Positions 1 through 6,100 of a stretch of 7,259 nt of DNA are shown here, piece by piece; the stretch's first letter is position 1; the number at the start of each line of letters is the position of its first letter. The position numbers and the translations under genes are program-made. The notes under the pieces were generated by a model. It saw nothing but the letters and a program-made list of their open reading frames with translations, made no database searches and was not told the origin of the DNA. The DNA is from Cyanobacteria bacterium UBA8803 (GTDB lineage Bacteria; Cyanobacteriota; Cyanobacteriia; Cyanobacteriales; Coleofasciculaceae): the NCBI GenBank assembly GCA_003505715.1, contig DNXU01000031.1, positions 23,039 to 30,297 on the forward strand. Reading direction: 5' to 3'.

Positions 1-20
1 GGGATGAGGGATGAGGAGGT
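1..20. repeat. Purine-rich short tandem repeat
   Basis: Two adjacent copies of the heptamer GGGATGA are followed by GGAGGT. Related tracts occur at 517-533 (GGGAGTA units) and inside the cyclase gene at 4754-4780. Heptameric short tandem repeats of this kind are known from filamentous cyanobacteria. Here the tract lies directly upstream of the gloA promoter region and is cut by the window edge, so its full length is unknown. Confidence 0.5.
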
Positions 21-34
21 GAGATTCCTCTAGA

Positions 35-60
35 TACAATAATTAAAGAAACATCAGGAG
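35..60 (+). promoter_or_regulatory. Possible gloA -10 box and ribosome binding site
   Basis: TACAAT at 35-40 is a good -10 hexamer, but the expected -35 position (about 12-17) falls in the purine repeat and does not match TTGACA. AGGAG at 56-60 is a Shine-Dalgarno match, but it ends 13 bases before the ATG at 74, which is longer than usual. A transcript starting near 47 would carry it. The hexamer alone is weak evidence. Confidence 0.35.
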
Positions 61-73
61 TTTCCCATCAGCT

Positions 74-511
74 ATGCGAATGCTACACACGATGTTGCGC
101 GTCGGTAATCTCGATGAATCTCTCACCTTTTACTGCGATGTGCTGGGGATGAAGCTGCTGCGCAAAAAAGACTATCCAAGCGGCGAGTTTACCTTGGCGT
201 TTGTGGGTTATGGCGATGAGTCCGACCATACCGTAATCGAACTAACCTACAATTGGGGTCGTGACAAATATGATTTGGGCGATGCTTATGGTCATATCGC
301 CTTGGGCGTTGATGATATTTACGCCACTTGCGAGCAAATTAAAGCGCGTGGTGGTAAAGTAGTGCGGGAGCCAGGGCCGATGAAGCATGGTTCTACAGTT
401 ATTGCCTTTGTGGAAGATCCCAATGGTTACAAGATTGAGCTGATTCAACTAGGGACTCAAGGTTCTGCCCAAAACCAGCAACCCGAAACTACTGTGGGTG
501 CTAGTAATTGA
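74..511 (+). CDS. gloA: Lactoylglutathione lyase (glyoxalase I)
   Basis: This 145-residue protein is glyoxalase I, a cytosolic metalloenzyme that isomerises the hemithioacetal of methylglyoxal and glutathione to S-lactoylglutathione. It has two beta-alpha-beta-beta-beta modules of the VOC superfamily (about residues 2-60 and 70-126). All four metal ligands of the E. coli-type enzyme are at identical positions: His5, Glu56, His74 and Glu122. The N-terminus ([14 protein letters not shown]) and the [11 protein letters not shown] block are typical. The protein lacks the inserts of the longer eukaryotic Zn type, so it is most like the Ni-activated bacterial class, which is an inference from family knowledge. 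Residues 127-145 form a polar Gln/Thr-rich tail outside the fold. The start fits family length; an ATG at residue 3 is an alternative. It is the first of three plus-strand genes that deal with reactive small molecules. Confidence 0.96.
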   Translation: MRMLHTMLRVGNLDESLTFYCDVLGMKLLRKKDYPSGEFTLAFVGYGDESDHTVIELTYNWGRDKYDLGDAYGHIALGVDDIYATCEQIKARGGKVVREPGPMKHGSTVIAFVEDPNGYKIELIQLGTQGSAQNQQPETTVGASN

Positions 512-516
512 TTGAA

Positions 517-573
517 GGGGAGTAGGGAGTAGGTAACTTTTCGAGTCCCTTAACTCACCACTCCCGATTCCCC
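517..573. repeat. Imperfect inverted repeat after gloA
   Basis: The purine tract at 517-530 (GGGGAGTAGGGAGT) faces a near-complement at 560-573 (ACTCCCGATTCCCC). They can form a 14-bp stem with one mismatch and one G-U pair around a 29-base loop. The right arm also overlaps a small hairpin at 570-583 (CCCCT/AGGGG). There is no U-tract, so it is not a classical terminator, although it starts six bases after the gloA stop codon and could mark the end of that transcript. It belongs to the same purine-rich repeat type as 1-20. Confidence 0.5.
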
Positions 574-630
574 TTACAAGGGGCTAGGAAACTCTGACAC
601 GAAGCTTCTGGGCAGAAGCACCAGATTCTG

Positions 631-664
631 AAAAAGAAAAAAGAGCCACTTGCGCGACTCTCTT
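631..664 (-). terminator. Intrinsic terminator reading leftward
   Basis: On the minus strand, 664-639 folds into an 11-bp stem (AAGAGAGTCGC paired with GTGGCTCTTTT) closed by a GCAA tetraloop. It is followed by T-rich sequence down to 631, interrupted by one C. Three of the pairs are G-T wobbles (655/648, 657/646, 662/641). On the plus strand these become A-C mismatches, so the structure is stable only in a leftward transcript. No protein gene that it would obviously terminate lies to its right on the minus strand. Confidence 0.65.
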
Positions 665-685
665 GATTATCAGGGTGCATCTACA
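631..685 (-). ncRNA. Candidate small RNA, minus strand (about 50 nt)
   Basis: A promoter-like sequence (extended -10 TGCTATATT, read 700 to 692) is followed on the same strand by a strong intrinsic terminator (664-631). A transcript would begin near 685 and end in the T-tract near 635, giving about 50 nt: a single-stranded 5' part of about 20 nt and an 11-bp GCAA-capped hairpin. It lies divergent to the carotenoid oxygenase and would be antisense to any oxygenase leader starting upstream of 685. I do not recognise it as a named cyanobacterial RNA such as Yfr1. It is predicted from the promoter-terminator pair alone. Confidence 0.4.
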
Positions 686-691
686 TACCAA

Positions 692-722
692 AATATAGCA
701 CATAAGGTATGAGGGGTGTCAC
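692..722 (-). promoter_or_regulatory. Minus-strand promoter-like sequence
   Basis: Reading leftward, TATATT (697-692) is preceded by TGC (700-698), which makes an extended -10 element. GTGACA (722-717) matches five of six bases of TTGACA, but at a spacing of 19 instead of 17. The start would fall near 685, about 20 bases upstream of the leftward terminator hairpin. The -35 box lies inside the inverted repeat at 713-761, so it may be chance. Confidence 0.35.
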
Positions 723-761
723 CCCCCACTGCAAAAAAAATTTGCTTGGGGTGACTTCCCC
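713..761. repeat. Long imperfect inverted repeat before the oxygenase start
   Basis: Nested complementary arms are GGGG (713-716) with CCCC (758-761), GTCACCCC (718-725) with GGGGTGAC (748-755), and GCAAA (731-735) with TTTGC (741-745) around an A5 loop. Together they form a 17-pair hairpin with small bulges. A competing local palindrome, GGGGTG-T-CACCCC, occupies 713-725. The structure ends 10 bases before the probable ATG at 772, where no Shine-Dalgarno sequence is visible. It could control translation or be a dispersed hairpin repeat. Confidence 0.6.
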
Positions 762-771
762 TTCCCGAACT

Positions 772-2205
772 ATGGAAACCACCAGTCAATCCGTAACTCA
801 TAGAGCTTGGGGAAAGGCGATCGCCTACCCAGGTAAAGAATTTTCCCCCACCTCCTTACCCATCTGCTCCGGCAAAATCCCAGAGGGTTTGCGTGGTTCC
901 CTCTATCGCAACGGCCCCGGACGCTTGGAACGCGGCGGTAAAAGGATGGGTCACTGGTTTGATGGGGATGGGGCAATTTTAGCGGTGCATTTTACCGATG
1001 CTGGAGCAACTGCGGTCTATCGCTACGTGCAAACTACTGGCTACCAAGCTGAAGCTGCTGCTGATACATTGCTTTATCCCAACTATGGCACGATCGCACC
1101 AGGGTCAATTTGGCAGCGCTGGAGTAAGTCCGTCAAAAATAGTGCCAATACCTCTGTGTTACCTTTGCCAGATAAACTGTTAGCGTTATGGGAAGGTGGT
1201 CATCCCCATGTCCTTAACCTCCAGACTTTAGAAACCAGGGGAACGGATAATTTAACCCAGTTGGGCGAGGGAGAACCCTTTTCTGCCCATCCCAAGTGTG
1301 ACCCTAAGACGGGCGAGATTTTTAACTTTGGGATCTCCTCAGGGTTGAATTCTAAGTTAAATCTTTATAAGAGCAAGTCTACAGGCCAAATCGTGCAGAA
1401 AGCTGCTTTCCAGCTGAAAGGACTGCCCCTCGTGCATGATTTTGTCTTAGCGGGTCAGTATCTAGTGTTTTTCGTACCGCCAGTGCAGGTAAATCTGCTA
1501 CCACCAGCAGTAGGATTGAGCAGTTTCAGCGACGCTATGCAGTGGCGACCCGAGTTGGGCACTCAGATTCTGATATTTGATCGCGATACTCTATCCTTAG
1601 TAGCGCGTAGCGAAACCGAACCTTGGTATCAGTGGCATTTCGCTAATGGATATCTGGATGCCGATGGCTCGATTGTGATCGATTTTGTGCGGTATAAAGA
1701 CTTTGGGACTAACCAGCGTCTCAAGGAAGTGGCTACAGGTCAAACCCACACTATTGCTGAAGGTAAGCTCTGGCAAGTGCATCTCGACCCCCACACTGGT
1801 AAAGTCAAGGCAGCAGAGGAATTGTTAAACCGATTCTGCGAGTTTCCCGTCGTGCCGACAGCGCAGGTGGGAGTTGCCTCTCGCTATACTTATCTGTCAT
1901 TGCACCGACAAGATGCTGATATTAGTCAAGAACTATACGGTGCGATCGCTCGCTTCGATAGCCAAACCAACACCCTCATGGAAGCGGATCTGGGTGAGAA
2001 CCGCTATCCCTCAGAACCTCTCTATGCCACCGATACTATTAATCCCGAACAGGGTTGGGTTTTAACCGTTGTATATGACGGTAATGCTGATCGGAGCGAG
2101 GTTTGGATATTTAGGGGCGATGCTCTTGATGAAGAACCTGTTTGCCGGCTGGAATTACCGGGGGTTATTCCCTTGGGCTTCCATGGTAAATGGCAGTCTC
2201 CCTAA
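772..2205 (+). CDS. Carotenoid/apocarotenoid cleavage oxygenase
   Basis: This 477-residue protein belongs to the carotenoid cleavage oxygenase family (RPE65/CCD/ACO), iron(II) enzymes that split a polyene double bond with O2. It resembles Synechocystis apocarotenoid 15,15'-oxygenase, which forms retinal. The four iron-ligand histidines are visible at residues 173 (SAHP), 222 (LVHDF), 289 (WHFANG) and 471 (FHGKW, near the C-terminus). The three second-shell glutamates are also present: 141 (LWEGG), 357 (CEFP) and 415 (SEPLY). LYRNGPG and FDGDG mark the N-terminal blades of the seven-bladed propeller. The frame is open from ATG 709, but I prefer ATG 772: it puts LYRNGPG about 45 residues in, as in ACO, and excludes residues encoded by the inverted repeat. 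Neither start has a convincing ribosome site. There is no signal peptide. The exact substrate, carotene or apocarotenal, cannot be read from sequence. MsrA follows 59 bases later on the same strand. Confidence 0.9.
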   Translation: METTSQSVTHRAWGKAIAYPGKEFSPTSLPICSGKIPEGLRGSLYRNGPGRLERGGKRMGHWFDGDGAILAVHFTDAGATAVYRYVQTTGYQAEAAADTLLYPNYGTIAPGSIWQRWSKSVKNSANTSVLPLPDKLLALWEGGHPHVLNLQTLETRGTDNLTQLGEGEPFSAHPKCDPKTGEIFNFGISSGLNSKLNLYKSKSTGQIVQKAAFQLKGLPLVHDFVLAGQYLVFFVPPVQVNLLPPAVGLSSFSDAMQWRPELGTQILIFDRDTLSLVARSETEPWYQWHFANGYLDADGSIVIDFVRYKDFGTNQRLKEVATGQTHTIAEGKLWQVHLDPHTGKVKAAEELLNRFCEFPVVPTAQVGVASRYTYLSLHRQDADISQELYGAIARFDSQTNTLMEADLGENRYPSEPLYATDTINPEQGWVLTVVYDGNADRSEVWIFRGDALDEEPVCRLELPGVIPLGFHGKWQSP

Positions 2206-2264
2206 GTTGGTTTTTGATGGGTGTTCTATATTAAGAAAAGTAAAAGCTCATTTGACAATTAACC

Positions 2265-2921
2265 ATGCTATTCGGATTTGGTAAGAAGTTAGCCCTACCT
2301 ACTCCTGAGGAGGCTTTACCGGGGCGGACAGAACTCATGCCAGTAAACAATCGTCACTTTGTCAACGGTCATCCGCTCAAACCCCCCTATCCAGAGGGCA
2401 TGGAAATGGCCATGTTTGGTTTGGGATGTTTCTGGGGAGCAGAACGCAAATTTTGGCAGCAAGAGGGAGTGTTTACTACTGCCGTTGGCTATGCAGGTGG
2501 TATCACACCAAACCCCACCTACAAAGAAGTCTGTACGGGCATGACGGGTCACAATGAAGTAGTTCTGGTCGTGTTTGACCCAAATGTTATTAGTTATGAA
2601 GCACTCCTGAAGGTCTTCTGGGAAAGCCACGATCCTACCCAAGGAATGCGCCAAGGCAATGATGTTGGCACCCAGTACCGTTCCGGTATTTACGTGTATT
2701 CAGACACCCAAAAAAAACTAGCTGAAGCATCCCGATACGCTTACCAGCAAGCCCTAAAAGCTGAGAATTACGGGACAATTTCCACGGAAATTATTGATGC
2801 TCCTGAGTTCTACTATGCAGAAGACTACCATCAACAGTACCTCGCCAAAAATCCCAATGGATATTGTGGGTTAGGGGGTACAAAAGTATGTTTTCCTGAG
2901 TCTTTGTCAATCAGCAGTTAA
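2265..2921 (+). CDS. msrA: Peptide methionine sulfoxide reductase MsrA
   Basis: This 218-residue enzyme reduces the S-epimer of methionine sulfoxide in proteins and free amino acid, with electrons from thioredoxin. The catalytic Cys55 lies in GCFWG (54-58). Glu98 (GHNEV), Asp133 and Tyr138 (NDVGTQYR) match the substrate-site residues of E. coli MsrA with a constant offset of four. Two recycling cysteines are present near the C-terminus, Cys201 (GYCGLGG) and Cys209 (KVCF), eight residues apart as in E. coli, so this is a three-cysteine enzyme. The N-terminal extension with [13 protein letters not shown] and PPYPEGM is characteristic of cyanobacterial and plant forms and supports the ATG at 2265. 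No Shine-Dalgarno sequence precedes it. A TATATT at 2227-2232 in the 59-base gap could be a -10 box, but lacks a well-placed -35. The gene may instead be read through from the oxygenase. No signal peptide is seen, so it is cytosolic. Confidence 0.97.
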   Translation: MLFGFGKKLALPTPEEALPGRTELMPVNNRHFVNGHPLKPPYPEGMEMAMFGLGCFWGAERKFWQQEGVFTTAVGYAGGITPNPTYKEVCTGMTGHNEVVLVVFDPNVISYEALLKVFWESHDPTQGMRQGNDVGTQYRSGIYVYSDTQKKLAEASRYAYQQALKAENYGTISTEIIDAPEFYYAEDYHQQYLAKNPNGYCGLGGTKVCFPESLSISS

Positions 2922-2934
2922 GATGGAAGTTGCT

Positions 2935-2968
2935 AATGGCTAATTGTTAGAAGATTAGCTATTTTTAT
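2935..2968 (+). terminator. Probable msrA terminator (first hairpin)
   Basis: AATGGCTAAT (2935-2944) pairs with ATTAGCTATT (2954-2963), a 10-bp stem with one G-T wobble and a 9-base loop. It runs into TTTTATAG. It begins 14 bases after the msrA stop. The stem is AT-rich and hence only moderately stable. Confidence 0.5.
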
Positions 2969-2984
2969 AGGCAATAACCAATTG

Positions 2985-3028
2985 TTAGCCAGGGATAATT
3001 TATTTCCTGGCTAATAATTATTTATTTA
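2985..3028 (+). terminator. Second hairpin after msrA
   Basis: TTAGCCAGG (2985-2993) and CCTGGCTAA (3006-3014) form a perfect 9-bp stem with a 12-base AT-rich loop, followed by TAATTATTTATTT. It may act as a second terminator isolating msrA from the cyclase gene. The tail is AT-rich, not a pure T-run. AATTGTTAG occurs both here (2980-2988) and in the first hairpin (2942-2950), so both may come from one duplicated repeat. Confidence 0.5.
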
Positions 3029-3119
3029 GGTAGAAGGCTATTCATGAACTACGCGCCCAAACAGGGTATGAAAACATGAAAATACTCCTTCCCCTATCCC
3101 TCTCTCCCTACTTCATACT

Positions 3120-6100
3120 ATGTCACCTGTGCGAGTTGGCATCCTGCATTCTCTAAGCGGCACGATGGCCATCAGTGAAGCTCCTCTGGTAGAGGCAGCA
3201 CTGATGGCGATCGCTGAAATTAACCAAAGGGGAGGAGTCCTCGGCCAGCCGATTGAAGCGATCGTTGAGGATGGTGCTTCAGATGCGGTCTGGTTTGCTG
3301 GTAAAGCCAGAAAACTGCTTGAAGAAAATAATATTACCACTGTATTTGGCTGTTGGACTTCTGCCAGCCGCAAAGCAGTTAAGCCATTGTTTGAAGCCTT
3401 AAACGGTCTGTTATGGTATCCCGTCCCCTACGAAGGTTTGGAGTCTTCCCCCAACATTTTTTACATCGGCTCTTGCGCCAATCAACAGGTAGAACCTGCC
3501 GTAACTTGGTTGTTGCAAAATCAAGGGCAGCGATTTTATCTGCTAGGAAGTGATGAAATTTTTTCCCATACGGCTCACAAAATCGTTACAGCTCAACTCA
3601 AACACCAAGGTGGTAGGGTAATTGGCCAAAAGTACCTTCCCCTCGGTACTAATGATTTTGCTGAAATTATTACTAACATTGAGCAACTTAGACCGGATGT
3701 TGTCTTCAATACCCTTAATGGTGACAGCAACCTCGCTTTCTATCGCCAGTACCAAGCATCCGGTATTACCCCAGCCGATATTCCGATCTTGACCGTAAGA
3801 GTAGCCGAACCGGAATTGCAGCAGCTCGGTGAGGCAGCGGCAGGTCATTACGCAGCTTGGAGCTATTTCCAGAGTTTAAACACCCCCCAAAATCGGCAAT
3901 TCGTCCAGAATTTTCAAGCGCTTTACGGACTCAATCGAGTTACATCCGACCCCATAGAAACTGCCTATACTCAGGTTTATCTTTGGCAACAAGCAGTGGA
4001 ATTAGCAGAGTCGGTAGCAGTGGAGCGAGTGCGGGTGGCAGCTTACGGTCAAAGTTTTGAGGCTCCGGGGGGATTAGTTCGCATCGAGCCTAACCATCAT
4101 GTTGGCAAAGCCTGCCGCATTGGCAAAATTTTGCCCAATGGACAAGTTGAAGTGGTATTTAGCACTGACCAGCTGATTAAACCGTTACCTTGGTTAGGGA
4201 TTGAAACCGTGAATTTCAGTGGCAAGGAGATTGCCATGAACCTGCTAGCTGAGGTGCCGCCCATAATTGAGACAGCTTGCCAGTTGGAGCAAAAAACACG
4301 CCAACTCAAACGCGAGATCAACCAATACAAGCGAGCAGAAGAGGAAGTTGAGCTATTGCTCGATATTACTCGCGCTATTAGTGCTGCTTCAGATTTTGAG
4401 GAGGCGCTGGAAGTAGCACTACGCCAATTGTGCAAGGCTACTAGCTGGAGTATTGGTGAAGCTTGGGTTCCCAGTGCTGATGGCACAGTTTTAGAATACA
4501 GCCGGAGTTGGTATTGTCATCCTACAGGGCAAGATGATGCCCTAGTGGGAGCCGTAGAGCGGTTTCGAGAACATAGCCAAAAAATTACTCGCCGCCCCAA
4601 TGAAGGTTTACCAGGGCGAGTTTGGTATCGAGGACAGCCAGAATGGATTCCAGATGTATCGGTTGAGTCAAGCTCGTTATTTTTAAGAGCGCAGTTGAGT
4701 AAGGAGTGCGGCATTAAAGCCGAGTTTGGCGTGCCCATTATTGCTGGGCGTCGGATGGGGGAGAAGGGGAGAGAGGGGAAGATACAGAAACATTCATCCT
4801 CTCACCCAGAAGGGGATCTTTCATCCCTAGCTGATGGACAGGTGCTAGCAGTGTTGGTGTTCTTTATGCAGGAATCTCGCCAACAAGAGCAGCGCTTGGT
4901 TGAGTTAGTTTCAGCTGTAGCTGCTCAATTGGGAACAGTGATGCAGCATCTATCGGCAGAAGCAGAACTGCGTGCCCTGTTTGAAGCGATGAACGATGTC
5001 ATTGTGGTTTTAGATCGCCAGGGACGGTATTTAAAAATTGCACCCACTCAGCCAGAATATTTATATAAACCGACGGGGGAACTGTTGGGCAAGACTATGC
5101 ATGAGGTTTTTGAGCGATCGCTTGCCGATAAGTTTTTAGGTCATATTCGAGATGCTCTCGAGAACCAGCGGACTGTTAATTTTGAGTATCACCTGAATTT
5201 AGAAGAGCGGTTGGCAGCCGATTTGGTAACAGATGTAGCGGATGGGGTGGGGGAGTTGGTTAGGTATGAATTATCGTTGGGAGTTGATTCATCGGTTACA
5301 TCCGCTAGAAAATCTTTTGTTAATCCTAAATCTCGAGATGTTTGGTTTGCTGCTAGCGTTTCGCCTATTTCCCAAGACTCAGCTATCTGGGTGGCGCGGG
5401 ATATTACGGCTCACAGGCGGGCTGGTGAAGAATTGCGAGCTAGTGAAAGAAAGTTCCGTACCCTCATTGAACGGATGAACGAGGGATTGTCCATTGTTGA
5501 TAATCAGGGCGTAATTGAGTTTGTCAATGACCGTTTTTGTGAAATGGTGGGTTACGATCGCGATGAGTTAATTGGTAGATATGAAGAGGAATTGGCGGCG
5601 ACTGCTGCCGATCGCCGTCTCCTTCAAGCAAAAAGGAATCTGCGCCAACAAGGGGTTTTCGATCAGTACGAAATCCAGCTTCAGTCAAAGTCAGGGTTAC
5701 CCCTGTGGGTATTGGGGATTAGTACCCCTGTTTTTGATGCCGAGGAAAAACCTATTGGTGCGATGATTACGCTCAATGATATTACTGAGAGCAAGCAAGC
5801 AGAGGAGGCTCTGCGGGCAGAACAACAAAAATCAGAGCGTTTGTTACTCAATATTTTGCCTCAGGTCATTGCTGAGCAGTTGAAACAAAACCACAGTGAG
5901 TTAGTTAAAGGGACTATCTCCGCCCCAATTGCCTCGCTCTTTGACGAGGCGACGATTCTTTTTGCCGATATCGTGCGCTTTACTCCTCTATCAGCTCGGA
6001 TGTCTCCTACTGCATTGGTCAACTTGCTCAATCAGATTTTTTCAGCCTTTGACCAGCTGAGCGATCGCTACGGCTTGGAGAAAATTAAAACGATTGGGGA

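Noticed and set aside
604..619. Hairpin GCTTCT-GGGC-AGAAGC as a gloA terminator
   Set aside because: It is 93 bases past the stop and followed by A-rich, not T-rich, sequence on the plus strand; on the minus strand no T-run follows either.
555..680. Minus-strand 41-codon reading frame starting at ATG 680
   Set aside because: It reads through the terminator hairpin and T-tract (giving FFFF) and into the purine repeat, with no ribosome site and no recognisable protein features. The structured-RNA explanation fits better.
709..771. Upstream ATG at 709 as start of the carotenoid oxygenase
   Set aside because: The extra 21 residues are encoded by the inverted repeat and have no family counterpart. 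Starting at 772 gives the usual distance to the LYRNGPG motif.
3030..3085. NtcA-type site (GTA-N8-TAC) upstream of the cyclase, expected if it answers to nitrogen
   Set aside because: The GTA and TAC triplets present are 17 and 14 bases apart, not 8, and no convincing -10 follows.
4097..4486. Minus-strand 129-codon open frame inside the cyclase gene
   Set aside because: It is antisense to conserved GAF and linker coding sequence; its Ser-rich translation is typical of a shadow frame.
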